A stretch of DNA of 64,000 bases from positions 1 to 64,000 of the forward strand of contig CAVTAP010000001.1 of assembly GCA_963732695.1 (NCBI GenBank). Direction: 5' to 3'. Below are positions 49,935 through 58,906 of the stretch, piece after piece; the stretch's first letter is position 1, and each line of letters opens with the position of its first letter. The translations under genes were made by a program, and so were the position numbers. The notes below the pieces were generated by a model. It had not been told where the DNA came from, did not search any database, and worked only from the letters and a program-made list of their open reading frames with translations. This DNA is from CADEDH01 sp963732695 (GTDB taxonomy: Bacteria > Actinomycetota > Acidimicrobiia > Acidimicrobiales > SZUA-35).

Positions 49935-50540
49935 ATGGAGCACCTTGTCGCCGGCTTCATCGCCGGCGATCCCGACGCCGTGCGGGCGATCTACCAGCGG
50001 TTCGCCCGACCGGTGGCCACCGTGGCCCGCTCGGTGGTGGGGAACGATCAGACCCTGATCGACGACGTGGTGCAGCAGACGTTCACCAAGGCCTGGCAGG
50101 CCTCGCACACGGTCGATCCCAGCCGGGACCTGGCCCCCTGGCTCTACGCCATCGCCCGGCGGACCGCCATCGACGCCGTCCGCTACGAGCGCCGCCCCAC
50201 CCGGGGCGATCACGCCCCCGAGGCCGACGCCCCGGTGGGGGCGCCGACGATGGAGCAGACGTGGGAGGCGTTCCAGGTCCGCCAGGCCCTTGACGTCCTC
50301 CCCGACGACGAGCGCACGGTCCTCCTGCTGAACCACGTCGGCGGGCTCAGCCACTCCGAGATCGCCGACCGGCTGGGGGTGCCGGTGGGCACGGTCAAGT
50401 CCCGGTCCCACCGGGCGCTGCGCCGGCTCGGCTCGTCGCTCCAACATCTCCGCACTCCCACTCCAATCCCCGGGTCCGGGGACGAGGCCGCGAACCGGTC
50501 GGACCCCGCTGACGTATCCTTCAGCAGGGAGGTGCCATGA
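49935..50540 (+). CDS. ECF-type RNA polymerase sigma factor
   Basis: 201 residues. Region 2 (IYQRFARPVATVARSVVGND, then LIDDVVQQTFTKAWQASHTV) and region 4 (ALDVLPDDERTVLLLNHVGG, then LSHSEIADRLGVPVGTVKSR) are complete and separated by a short linker, as in ECF sigma factors. It directs RNA polymerase to promoters of its stress or envelope regulon. The ATG at 49935 lies eight bases after CAGACT, which could be a weak leaderless box. The stop overlaps the next start (ATGA), pairing it with a membrane anti-sigma factor. Confidence 0.92.
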   Translation: MEHLVAGFIAGDPDAVRAIYQRFARPVATVARSVVGNDQTLIDDVVQQTFTKAWQASHTVDPSRDLAPWLYAIARRTAIDAVRYERRPTRGDHAPEADAPVGAPTMEQTWEAFQVRQALDVLPDDERTVLLLNHVGGLSHSEIADRLGVPVGTVKSRSHRALRRLGSSLQHLRTPTPIPGSGDEAANRSDPADVSFSREVP

Positions 50541-51454
50541 CCAACGACATGACACCCGGCACCGGGCCGGAGGGCCTCGGGCCAGACGATGAGGCGCTCG
50601 ATCCGTGGAGCGCGCACGTGGCCGGTCTGCTCGACAACCCGGCCCTGTGGGCCGAGCCTTCCCCCGGGGTGGAAGACCAGGTGCTGGCGGCCATCCTGGC
50701 CGGCGCCGCCGCCCGTCCCGCCCCGCCGTCCCGTCCGCCGGTTCCCACCGGCCCCGGTCAACCGGAGCCGTCGCCCGGCCCGTTCTCGCCCGATCTCACC
50801 GTGGTGGCGCCGTTCCCGGCCCAGCCACCGGCCGCCCCGTCAGCTCAGCTGCCGGCCGACCCGCTCGCCCGGTTCGACCCCGCCGTCACCGGTGTGCTCC
50901 CGCCTGAGGTCACCGGCTCGGCCGATGCCGGCCCCGGCCCCGGTCCCGTTCCCGTGATCACTGCCGGCGGCGGCGCCCCCGTGGTGTCGCTCGACGCCGC
51001 CCGGCGCAAGCGTCGCCCCGGCGGCTGGCTGCTGGGCGGCCTGGCCACGGCGGCTGCGGTGGCGGTCATCGCCATCGGCGCGCTGGCCGTGGTCAACCGC
51101 GACGATGCCATCGCCGGCACCGAGGTGGCCCTGGCCGGCAGCGAGCTCGTGCCCGAGGCCTCGGCCGTGGCCCACGTCGAGCCGCGGGACGACGGCGTCC
51201 GGATCGTCCTCCAGGTCACCGGGCTGCCCCCGGCGCCCCCCGGCTCGTTCTACGCCGCCTGGGTGGTGAAGGAGGAGCCCCGCACCCGGATCCCCATCGG
51301 CACGTTCCATCTCCGGGGCGGCGGGGGCGACCAGATCGAGCTGTGGTCCGGCGTGTCGACCGACGACTACCCCACCGTCTCCGTGACCCGCCAGAGCGAA
51401 GCCGACCCCGCCGGCCCCGGCGAACCCATGCTCCGCGGCCGCCTCGGCGCCTGA
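50537..51454 (+). CDS. Membrane anti-sigma factor, RskA-like C-terminal domain
   Basis: 305 residues. An acidic N-terminus and a long Pro-rich cytoplasmic stretch precede one membrane segment at about 163-187 (GGWLLGGLATAAAVAVIAIG). Outside follows the RskA-like domain, VRIVLQVTGLPPAPPGSFYA then AWVVKEEPRTRIPIGTFHLR. It should hold the upstream ECF factor inactive until an envelope signal triggers cleavage. The N-terminus lacks a clear zinc-binding anti-sigma HxxxCxxC motif. Four-base overlap with the sigma gene supports equal synthesis. Confidence 0.85.
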   Translation: MTNDMTPGTGPEGLGPDDEALDPWSAHVAGLLDNPALWAEPSPGVEDQVLAAILAGAAARPAPPSRPPVPTGPGQPEPSPGPFSPDLTVVAPFPAQPPAAPSAQLPADPLARFDPAVTGVLPPEVTGSADAGPGPGPVPVITAGGGAPVVSLDAARRKRRPGGWLLGGLATAAAVAVIAIGALAVVNRDDAIAGTEVALAGSELVPEASAVAHVEPRDDGVRIVLQVTGLPPAPPGSFYAAWVVKEEPRTRIPIGTFHLRGGGGDQIELWSGVSTDDYPTVSVTRQSEADPAGPGEPMLRGRLGA

Positions 51455-51894
51455 CGGACGCCTCGTCCCGCCCCCGCCGCGCGAGGCGCAACATCCCGCC
51501 CCCAGTTCGAACCGTGTAGCGCTATGTACCTCTCAGCGGTACATACCGCTACACGGTTCGAACTGCGCGCCCGATGTTGCAGCTAGGAGTCGGCCCCGCC
51601 GCCGCTGTGGCGGGCAGCTCGTCGGCGGTTTGGTCAGTCCAGGCGGAGTCGTCCCAGTACCGCTACTTCGCCTGCTTCTCCCGGTCGTAGTACCAGCCCG
51701 GCTTGGCCGAACGCCGTGGTTTGCTCTGGCGGCTCAGCCGATTTAGCTGGAGCTTGCGGAAGAGCCACGCCGTGGGGAAGTCGTCCACGACCAGACGGTA
51801 GTCGCACCCAGTGACAAGAGTCGGTCGGGCCCCCAGGGGGCGGTGGGGGCTGCCCCTCATGGTGGGGGCCTGGCGGGCGGGCGACGATGCGGGT
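51455..51894. other. Intergenic, holds a nested palindrome
   Basis: Apart from the palindrome at 51488-51580, no gene is convincing. On the minus strand, about 51663-51800 reads a short basic segment ending SAKPGWYYDREKQAK before a stop. I do not recognise it and do not call it. Confidence 0.4.
51488..51580. repeat. Nested long palindrome, 93 bp
   Basis: Three nested perfect arms: GCAACATC/GATGTTGC outside, CAGTTCGAACCGTGTAGCG with its exact complement at 51547-51565, and ATGTACC/GGTACAT inside. Each 19 bp arm itself contains the self-complementary GTTCGAAC. It lies just after the anti-sigma gene. Confidence 0.92.
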
Positions 51895-52281
51895 ATGGAC
51901 GAACGAGCCCCGCACCCCACCGCCAACCGGACGCCGAGTCGCTGGTCGCTCAGCCAGCCGTGGGGTCTGGCGGCGGTGACGGTGGCTGCCGCCTACCCGG
52001 TCTGCCTGGCGGCCGGGACCGCCGCCGGGTTGGCCGTCTTCGGGGCCGGTCGTGCGGTGGAGGACTGCGGCGAGAACGCCATGTGGTGTGGCCTGGGCCC
52101 GGCCCTGCTCGGCTACGGCGTCGGCTGGGTCACCGCCGCGGCGAGCAATCTGGCCGTGGCCGGGACCTTGATCCGACGGTTCCGCCCGCCGGGCCAGCGG
52201 CTGTCGGCCCTCCGCCGCCATGCCGCTGTCACCGTCGTGCTCCTGATGGTGCTCGCTCAGCTCCACCAGAACGTGTTCTGA
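51895..52281 (+). CDS. Small membrane protein, unknown
   Basis: 128 residues from ATG 51895. Three hydrophobic stretches: LAAVTVAAAYPVCLAAGTAA, then ALLGYGVGWVTAAASNLAVA, and VTVVLLMVLAQLHQNVF at the C-terminus. A short loop AVEDCGENAMWCGLG between the first two contains two cysteines that could form a disulphide outside the membrane. No family recognised. Flanked on both sides by long palindromes. Confidence 0.65.
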   Translation: MDERAPHPTANRTPSRWSLSQPWGLAAVTVAAAYPVCLAAGTAAGLAVFGAGRAVEDCGENAMWCGLGPALLGYGVGWVTAAASNLAVAGTLIRRFRPPGQRLSALRRHAAVTVVLLMVLAQLHQNVF

Positions 52282-52292
52282 CGGCGCAACAA

Positions 52293-52370
52293 CCGCGACA
52301 CGGTTTGAACCGGGTCGCGATTGGCGCGCTGAGCGCGCATACCGCGACACGGTTCGAACTGTGTCGCGGT
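52293..52370. repeat. Long imperfect palindrome, two GTTCGAAC-type units
   Basis: The left unit CCGCGACACGGTTTGAACCG and the right unit (52341-52370, CCGCGACACGGTTCGAACTG followed by TGTCGCGGT) are each nearly self-complementary and also pair with each other. Between them sits GCGCGC-TGA-GCGCGC. It shares arms with 51488 and 47310. Confidence 0.85.
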
Positions 52371-52395
52371 GTGCGCGGGCGGGGGCGGGGGCGCG

Positions 52396-54045
52396 TCAGG
52401 CTTTGCGGCGTTGGTGCGGAGGGAGGGGAAACCGCATGGGGGCGAGGGCGGTGAGGTCGATGTCGAGGAGTGTGGGGCCGTCGTGGGCGACGGCGTCGGT
52501 GAACGCCCGCTCGAACTCGGCGACGCCCCGAACCGCAGCCGACCGCATGCCCATGCCCTGGGCGATCAGGTCGAACCGCACCGGTTGGAGATCGACACCG
52601 AAGCGTTCGCCCACCACGGCGTCCTGGATCTCGCGCAGCACCCCGTAGCCGCCGTCGTTGAACACGCAGATCACGATGGGCAGGTTGTGCTGCGCCACCG
52701 TGGCCAGCTCGCCCACGCCGAGCTGGAACCCGCCGTCGCCCACCATCAGCATCGTGCGCCGCCCGGTGCCAGCGGCGGCGCCGATGGCCATCCCGATCCC
52801 CGGCCCGATCGACATCGACGACGGCCGCATGGACGTGCGGGGTTCCAGGATCGGCAGCACCCGGTTGCCCCACAGGTACACCGGCACCGTCGAATCCCGC
52901 ACCACGATCCCGTCCCGGGGCAGGACCCGGCGCACCACGTCGGCCAAGGCCCGGTGGTCGGGCCCGATCTCGCCCCACGACCGCTCCAGGTCGGCCACCA
53001 CCGACTTCTCCGAGCGGTCGAGGAAGCCCGAGTCGGCCGTGCGGGGGGCCACCCGCTGGCCCAGGGCGGCCAGGCCCAGCTTGGCGTCGCCCACCACCGC
53101 CACCTCGGCCGGGTAGTTGAGGCCGATCACGGCCGGGTCGGCGTCGAGGTGGATGATCCGGCCCGGGATCGGGAGCTTCCACACCCGGGTGGAGTAGTTC
53201 TGGAAGCGGGTGCCGACGGCCAGCACCACGTCGGCCTCGGCGATGATGTCGGCCACCGCCGGCCGCTCGGTCCGGGGCCCGAGGGCCAGCGGGTGGTCTT
53301 CGGGGATGGCGCCCCGGCCCTCCAGCGTGGTCACCACCGGCGCCCCGAGGCGGGTGGCCAGGGCCAGCAGCTCGGCCGAGGCGTCGGCCGAGATCACGCC
53401 GCCCCCGGCCCAGATCAGGGGCCGCTCGGCCGAGTCGAGCAGGTCGACCGCCGCCTGCAGCCCCTCCTCGTCGGGCGCCAGGCGCTCCACCGTGGGCGAC
53501 CCCTCGATGGCCACCGGCGCCGTGCGGTACTGCTGGTCGATCGGGATCTCCACCGCCCCGGCCTGCGGTCGGCCCCGGCGGATGTCGTCGGCCACCGAGG
53601 CGATCACCCGGCTGACGTCCTCGGTGCGCCACGCCGTCTCGGCCCGCCGGGTGACCGAGCGCAGCAGATCCATCTGGCGCTCGTTCTCGTGGAGGAAGCC
53701 CTTGCCCTTGCCGTAGAAGGCCGACTCCGTCTGGCCCGTGATCAGCAAGACCGGCGACGATCCGAAGCTGGCCTCGTACAGGCCGCTCACGGCGTTGGCC
53801 GTGCCCGGCCCGGTGGAGGCCAGCGCCACCCCCAGGCGCCCGGTGGCCCTTGCGTAGCCGTCGGCGGCGTGGGTGGCGAACTGCTCGTGGCGGCAGGCCA
53901 CCACCTCGATCCGGTCCGACGCCGCCAGGGCCCGGTAGGTGGGCAGGTTGTGGACGCTGACGATGGAGAACACGCGGTCGACGCCGAGCGCCTCCAGGGT
54001 GCGGGCGACGGCCTCGCCGCCCGTCATCGGGGTGGGTTCGGTCAT
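52396..54045 (-). CDS. Thiamine-diphosphate enzyme, acetolactate-synthase-like
   Basis: 549 residues with the three-domain layout of the ThDP decarboxylase/AHAS family. The catalytic glutamate is in VACRHEQFATHAADGYARAT, the central domain includes LIWAGGGVISADASAELLAL, and the ThDP-binding motif is VGDGGFQLGVGELATVAQHN followed by NDGGYG. It should cleave or condense 2-oxoacids; it is not a clear IlvB and no small subunit is nearby, so benzoylformate- or oxalyl-CoA-type relatives are alternatives. Follows the SDR gene by 16 bases on the same strand, so it is co-transcribed with it. Confidence 0.88.
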   Translation of the reverse strand: MTEPTPMTGGEAVARTLEALGVDRVFSIVSVHNLPTYRALAASDRIEVVACRHEQFATHAADGYARATGRLGVALASTGPGTANAVSGLYEASFGSSPVLLITGQTESAFYGKGKGFLHENERQMDLLRSVTRRAETAWRTEDVSRVIASVADDIRRGRPQAGAVEIPIDQQYRTAPVAIEGSPTVERLAPDEEGLQAAVDLLDSAERPLIWAGGGVISADASAELLALATRLGAPVVTTLEGRGAIPEDHPLALGPRTERPAVADIIAEADVVLAVGTRFQNYSTRVWKLPIPGRIIHLDADPAVIGLNYPAEVAVVGDAKLGLAALGQRVAPRTADSGFLDRSEKSVVADLERSWGEIGPDHRALADVVRRVLPRDGIVVRDSTVPVYLWGNRVLPILEPRTSMRPSSMSIGPGIGMAIGAAAGTGRRTMLMVGDGGFQLGVGELATVAQHNLPIVICVFNDGGYGVLREIQDAVVGERFGVDLQPVRFDLIAQGMGMRSAAVRGVAEFERAFTDAVAHDGPTLLDIDLTALAPMRFPLPPHQRRKA

Positions 54046-54061
54046 GGTGCCGTTCTCGCTA

Positions 54062-54808
54062 TCAGTCGAGCAGGCCGGGGCTGGCGCCGCCGTCGACCAG
54101 CAGGCCGGTGCCGGTGATGAACCGGGCCGCCTCCGAGCACAGGAAGGCCACGGCCTGGCCGAAGTGGTACGGGTCGCCCGTGATCTTCGCCGGCACCTGG
54201 GCCGCCGCCGTGGCCTCGTCGGGGATGAGCTTGGCCAGGCGGTCGGTGTAGTGGGTGCCGGGCTGGCAGGAGTTGACGCAGACGCCGTCGGCCGCCACCT
54301 CCCGGGCCGTGATCTTGAGGAAGCTGGTGTAGCCGGCCCGGGCCACCGACGACGCCATGAGCGTGCCCAGCGGCTGCTTCACCCCGATCGAGGTGATGGC
54401 GCACACCCGGCCCCAGTGCCGCTCCCGCATCGGGGGGATGGCCACCCGGCACATCTCGATCATCGACAGCAGGTTCATGTCGAGGGCGGTCTGGTAGCCG
54501 TCGATGTCGGTGGACGAGAAGCGGCCCGGGGGCGGGCCGCCGGCGTTGGTGACGAGGATGTCGACGTGGCCCAGGGCGGCGATGGCGGCCTCGACGAAGG
54601 ACCGGCCGCCGGCCGGGTTGGACACGTCGGCCTCGATGGCCACCACGTCGCCCCCGATGGCGGCGGCCGCCGCCGCCAGGCGCTCGGGGTCACGGCCGCA
54701 GATGGCCACCCGCACCCCCTCCTCGGCCAGGGCCCGGGCCGCGCCCAGACCCAATCCGGCGGTCCCCGCCGCCACCGCCGCCGTCCTACCGCTGATTCCC
54801 AGATCCAT
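54062..54808 (-). CDS. SDR-family oxidoreductase with altered catalytic site
   Basis: 248 residues, NAD(P)-binding SDR fold. Cofactor loop GTAGLGLGAARALAEEGVRV, then ILVTNAGGPPPG and a C-terminal GTGLLVDGGASPGLLD. The catalytic serine is kept in AITSIGVKQPLGTLMASSVA, but the position of the tyrosine in YxxxK reads serine/arginine (MASSVARAGYTSFLK). A subfamily of FabG-like proteins shows the same loss, so a different chemistry or a binding role is possible. TAAGGT lies seven bases before ATG 54808 (minus strand). First gene of a two-gene unit with the ThDP enzyme. Confidence 0.87.
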   Translation of the reverse strand: MDLGISGRTAAVAAGTAGLGLGAARALAEEGVRVAICGRDPERLAAAAAAIGGDVVAIEADVSNPAGGRSFVEAAIAALGHVDILVTNAGGPPPGRFSSTDIDGYQTALDMNLLSMIEMCRVAIPPMRERHWGRVCAITSIGVKQPLGTLMASSVARAGYTSFLKITAREVAADGVCVNSCQPGTHYTDRLAKLIPDEATAAAQVPAKITGDPYHFGQAVAFLCSEAARFITGTGLLVDGGASPGLLD

Positions 54809-54815
54809 AGCCCCG

Positions 54816-54821
54816 ACCTTA
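54816..54821 (-). promoter_or_regulatory. TAAGGT -10 box, leaderless type
   Basis: On the minus strand TAAGGT ends seven bases before ATG 54808. Confidence 0.5.
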
Positions 54822-54826
54822 TCTTC

Positions 54827-54858
54827 GGGGGCTGCGCCCCCGCCGGCCGGCAAGCCGG
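54827..54858. terminator. Two adjacent GC-rich hairpins
   Basis: GGGGGC-TGC-GCCCCC and GGCCGGC-AA-GCCGGCC lie between the thioesterase stop and the SDR promoter. No T-run follows, so termination is only suggested. Confidence 0.4.
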
Positions 54859-54895
54859 CCTCCCCCATCTGCCCAGGGGCCCCAACCCCTGGGCG

Positions 54896-55708
54896 TCAGC
54901 TCACCTCTCGCAGCAGGCCTTCCTGGGCGATGGTGGCGAGGTGCTGGCCGCTGGTGTCGAACACGTGGCCGGTGCTGAGGCCCCGGGTGCGGAGGATGCC
55001 GTGGCCGGTCATGTCGAGCAGCATCCAGTCGTCGGCCCGCACCGGGCGGTGGAACCACATGGCGTGGTCGAGGCTGGCGCTCATGAACGTCTCCTCCCAC
55101 TGGTCGGTGGGCGGGATGCCCCGGGGGTGGGCGGCGGCCACGGCGTCCATCGGGTTGGTGTCGCTCACGTAGGCCAGGGCGCAGGCGTGGAGCCGGGGGT
55201 CGTCGTTCAGCGGCCCCGGGTAGCGGGACCACACGAGCGACCGGGGCGGCTTGTCGGCGAAGGGGACGTCGTAGCGCTCGACACCGGAGCCCTCGGTGGT
55301 GGACACGATCGTCGCCGGGTCGGGGGCGTCGGCCGGGAAGGCGGCGGTCTGGGTCTCGATCCCGTGCTCGTGGCGCTGGAACGAGCAGGCCAGGTTGAAG
55401 ATGGCACCGCTCGACTGGCGGGCGATCACGGCCCGGGTGGTGAACGAGCGGCCGTTGCGGATGCGGTCGACCTCGTAGCGCACGGGCTCGGCCGGGTCGC
55501 CGCCCAGGATGAAGTAGGCGTGGAGCGAGTGGACGGCGTGGGCCGGGTTCACGGTCTGGGTGGCCGCCCACAGCGCCTGGGCGATCACCAGGCCACCATA
55601 GATGCGGCCCCATGAGTAGGCCGGGCTCTCGCCCACCCACACGTCGGCCCCGTGGGGTTCCAGCTCGAAGACTCGTCGCAGGTCCGGGGGGATCACCTCG
55701 ATGGTCAT
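54896..55708 (-). CDS. Acyl-CoA thioesterase, TesB type
   Basis: 270 residues with two hotdog domains. The first contains FELEPHGADVWVGESPAYSW, GGLVIAQALWAATQTVNPAH and SLHAYFILGGDPAEPVRYEV, the second TFMSASLDHAMWFHRPVRAD and RTRGLSTGHVFDTSGQHLAT then IAQEGLLR. This matches TesB/ACOT8-type enzymes that hydrolyse medium- and long-chain acyl-CoA. The catalytic aspartate is in SASLDHAMWFH. TACCGT eight bases before ATG 55708 (minus strand) indicates a leaderless start. Confidence 0.9.
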   Translation of the reverse strand: MTIEVIPPDLRRVFELEPHGADVWVGESPAYSWGRIYGGLVIAQALWAATQTVNPAHAVHSLHAYFILGGDPAEPVRYEVDRIRNGRSFTTRAVIARQSSGAIFNLACSFQRHEHGIETQTAAFPADAPDPATIVSTTEGSGVERYDVPFADKPPRSLVWSRYPGPLNDDPRLHACALAYVSDTNPMDAVAAAHPRGIPPTDQWEETFMSASLDHAMWFHRPVRADDWMLLDMTGHGILRTRGLSTGHVFDTSGQHLATIAQEGLLREVS

Positions 55709-55716
55709 TCCGCGGC

Positions 55717-55722
55717 ACGGTA
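55717..55722 (-). promoter_or_regulatory. TACCGT -10 box, leaderless type
   Basis: On the minus strand TACCGT ends eight bases before ATG 55708. Confidence 0.45.
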
Positions 55723-55779
55723 GCCCGGCGACCCCCATCGGGGTCGGATCGTGCCCGGGGGCAGAACCGCCCGGACCGT

Positions 55780-56928
55780 TCAGAGGCGGTCCAGGGTCTT
55801 CGCCAGCGCGAGGATGACCCGGGTCTGGTCCTCGTCGGTCATCGATGATCCTGACGGGAGGCAGATGCCGCGGTCGAACATGAGGTCTGCCACCTCACCC
55901 CCGATCCGCTCGGAGCGGGAGAACACCGGTTGGGCGTGCATCGGCTTCCACAGCGGGCGGGCCTCGATCCGCTCGGCCGCCAGCGCGGCGCAGACTTCGA
56001 GGGGCGTCGCGCCCAGGGGGAGCAGTGCGGCCGACAACCAGCAGTTGGGTCGTTCGGTGGTGGTCGAGTCGAGCCAGGTGAAGTCGGGAAAGGCTTGGCG
56101 GTAACGCTGGCGGATCTCGCAACGGCGGGCGATGCCCCGCTCCAGCCGGCTCAGCTGAGCCCGGCCCAGGGCAGCGAGCAGGTTGGACATCCGGTAGTTG
56201 AACCCGATCTCGTCATGCTCGTACCACGGCACCGGCTGGCGGGCCTGAGTCGCCAGATACTTGGCCCGGCTGATGGCTTCGGCCGAACCCAGGAGCGCGC
56301 CGCCACCGCTGGTGGTCACGATCTTGTTGCCGTTGAACGACAGGGCCGAGAGATCGCCGAAGGTCGCGGCGTTGCGACCGCCGGCGATCGATCCCAGCGC
56401 CTCGGCCGCGTCCTCCACCAAGGGGATGGCGAACCGATCGCAGACCCGCCGCAGCTCGTCGTAGTCGGGACACAGGCCGTAGAGGTCGACCGCCATCACC
56501 GCCGCCGGCATGGCTGCCACCGGCTGACGTTCCAGCCACGCCTCGAGCCGCTCCGGATCGATGTTCCACGTCGAACGGGCCACGTCGCAGAAGACCGGCA
56601 CGGCTCCGGCGTAGGTGACGGCGAAGGCGCTGGCGGCGAACGTCGCGGTCTGCACCACCACCCGGTCGCCGGGCTGCACACCGACGCCCATCAGAGCCAG
56701 ATGAAGGGCGCCGGTACCCGACGACATGGCGGCGCACGCTTCCACGCCGACATACGTGGCGAGGTCGGCCTCGAAGGCATCGAGCTCGGGCCCGGCCGGT
56801 GCGACCCAGCCGGAATCGAACGCCCGCAGCAGCGCCTCGCGTTCGTGCGGTGACATGTCGGGCGGCGACAGGTGGATCGGGCCGAGATCGGCCTCGGCCG
56901 CCGGCGAGATGAGGGTGGGTGACGTCAT
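55780..56928 (-). CDS. DegT/DnrJ/EryC1/StrS aminotransferase
   Basis: 382 residues, PLP fold type I. It should transfer an amino group to a 4-keto (or 3-keto) nucleotide sugar. The PLP lysine is in LSFNGNKIVTTSGGGALLGS; VEDAAEALGSIAGGR holds the aspartate and the H-to-E change common in PglE/PseC relatives; YRMSNLLAALGRAQLSRLER is the late dimer helix. The start overlaps the stop of the dehydratase gene by four bases (ATGA), so the pair works in one pathway, as PglF-PglE do for amino-sugar synthesis of surface glycans. Confidence 0.92.
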   Translation of the reverse strand: MTSPTLISPAAEADLGPIHLSPPDMSPHEREALLRAFDSGWVAPAGPELDAFEADLATYVGVEACAAMSSGTGALHLALMGVGVQPGDRVVVQTATFAASAFAVTYAGAVPVFCDVARSTWNIDPERLEAWLERQPVAAMPAAVMAVDLYGLCPDYDELRRVCDRFAIPLVEDAAEALGSIAGGRNAATFGDLSALSFNGNKIVTTSGGGALLGSAEAISRAKYLATQARQPVPWYEHDEIGFNYRMSNLLAALGRAQLSRLERGIARRCEIRQRYRQAFPDFTWLDSTTTERPNCWLSAALLPLGATPLEVCAALAAERIEARPLWKPMHAQPVFSRSERIGGEVADLMFDRGICLPSGSSMTDEDQTRVILALAKTLDRL

Positions 56929-58779
56929 GTTGCCAACTCCGGCTGCTCGAGCCCGGCCCATCTCATGAGTCCGGCCGTCTCGTTGAGGCCCGCCCGTCGG
57001 GCCAGGTCGGCCACGATGGCGGGGAGGTCGAGGCCGATCTGGGGGTCGGTGTGGATGACGCGGGGGTGATGGCGGCGGACACCGTTCTCGTGACCGGCCA
57101 CGAGAACCTCGTGCAGCTTCTCACCAGCGCGCAGGCCGGTGATCTCGATGCGGACCGACGGGTCGTGGTGCTCGATCAGGCGCTGGGCGATCTCCATCAC
57201 CTTCACCGGTTCACCCATGTCGAGGATCAGCGTCTCCCCCGGCTCGCCGACGGCCCCCGCCTGGAGAACGAGGCGCACCGCCTCCGGGATGGTCATGAAG
57301 AACCGGGTCACCTCGGGGTCGGTCACCGTCACCGGTCCGCCCGCCTTGATCTGGGCCAGGAAGGTGGGCACCACCGAGCCCCGGCTGCTCAGCACGTTGC
57401 CGAACCGCACGTTGACGGCGCGGGTGCCGGAACGGGCGGCGCTGGTGCTGGTGATCTGCTCCGCCATCAGCTTGGTGAGCCCGAGAACGCTGGACGGGTC
57501 GGCTGCTTTGTCGGTGCTCACGTTGACGATCCGCTCCGCTCCGGCGGCCAGAGCGGCGTCGATGACGTTACGGGTGCCGACGACGTTGGTCTTCACACCC
57601 TCCATCGGGTGTTGCTCCAGCAGCGTGAGATGCTTGAGGGCGGCGGCGTGGAAGACCACCTCGGGTCGCCACAGCTCGAAGATTTCCAGGAGTCGCTCCC
57701 GGTCGCGGATGTCAGCCACGATCAGCGACGGGGAGTCGAGCAGAGCCCGGCCGTCGATCGACAGCTGCACGCCGTGCAACCCGTTCTCGTCCCGATCGAG
57801 CATGAGCAGTACCTCGGGGTCGAGCCGCGCCAACTGGCGGCACAGCTCGCTACCGATGCTGCCGCCGGCTCCGGTGACCAGGACCCTGCGACCCCGGATG
57901 TAGGCGGTGATCTGGTCGAGATCGACCTCGACCTCCTCCCGGCCCAGGAGGTCGTTGTCGTTGATCGGTCGCACGTCCCGCATCGACACCGATCCCGCCA
58001 GCTCACTGGTGGGCGGCAGGGTCCGCACGTCCAGCCCGGCGTCGCGGCTCAGGTCGACCACCTTGCGGATGAGGAGCGACGTGGCCGACGGGATGGCGAT
58101 GATGATGAGGTCGGCCTGTGTCTCGCGCGCCACCCGGGGAAGGTCGTCCACCGTTCCCACAACGCTGACGCCCATGAGCGTGCGCCGGGCCTTGACCGGG
58201 CTGTCGTCGAGCAGCGCCACCGGCACGGTCTTGGCGGTGGGGTCGGTGAGCATCCCCCGCACGATCAGGTAGCCGGCCTCACCGGCGCCGATGACGACCG
58301 CCCGCTTGCGCCCGTCGGTGCCGGGCCGCAGCTCCCGTTCGAGGACCGTGCGCCACGAGAAACGCACGACGGCCATGATCGTCAACGCCACCGACGCCCG
58401 GAACAGCGCCGGGGTCTCGGCCAGCCAACGAAGCCGGGGCGACAGGGCGAGCTCCAGTAGGGCGGTCGACGTGGCGACGGCGGCCCAGGCGATGGCCACG
58501 GCGATCGCCTCGTCGTAGCCGCCGACACGGTACCGGCCCCGATACAGGCCAAGGGCCCGGCCGCACCAGCACTGGACCGCCACGATCACCACCACGAAGG
58601 CGAAGAGCCCGCGGAAGCTGGCCGAGGCGCCGTTCGGCCCCAGATCTATTCGCGCCGTTCGCGACGAAGGCGAGTAGCCACGCCCCGAGATCGACCGCAA
58701 CCATGAGTCCCGCTCGATACGGCAGCAATCTATCTCGCCAACCCATCGCCGAAATTCTGCGCGCGACAATCTGCCCCAT
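56925..58779 (-). pseudogene. PglF/CapD-type nucleotide-sugar dehydratase, N-terminal frameshift
   Basis: The body (from about 58650 down) has a CoA-like Rossmann domain (RKRAVVIGAGEAGYLIVRGM) and an SDR domain with VLVTGAGGSIGSELCRQLAR, STDKAADPSSVLGLTKLMAE and RFFMTIPEAVRLVLQAGAVG, all typical of membrane UDP-HexNAc 4,6-dehydratases. The first membrane helix (AGLMVAVDLGAWLLAFVANG) lies in a different frame; the jump to RIDLGPNGASASFRGLFAFV occurs near 58650. One missing or extra base explains it. The catalytic YxxxK position reads LxxxK. The start is uncertain (58779, 58791 or 58746). If the shift is a sequence error, the gene is a full-length dehydratase coupled to the aminotransferase. 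Confidence 0.82.
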
Positions 58780-58906
58780 GGTCCCTCGCATCCCGCGGCG
58801 CCATCCCTCAACGGCGAAGCGTAGGTGAACGTAATTCATCCTTGGACAAGGAACGACGAGCAAAATTGCTGGAAACTACCATCGAAAGGCCTACGGTGCC
58901 GCGTTG

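Noticed and set aside
51663..51926. Short basic minus-strand protein ending KPGWYYDREKQAK
   Set aside because: Composition of the last 45 residues is plausible, but there is no ribosome site, no recognised family, and the front overlaps the start of the membrane protein gene on the other strand.
52341..52370. tRNA T-arm or tRNA-derived element
   Set aside because: GGTTCGAACT resembles a T-loop, but no acceptor, D or anticodon arm is present. The element is a symmetrical palindrome.
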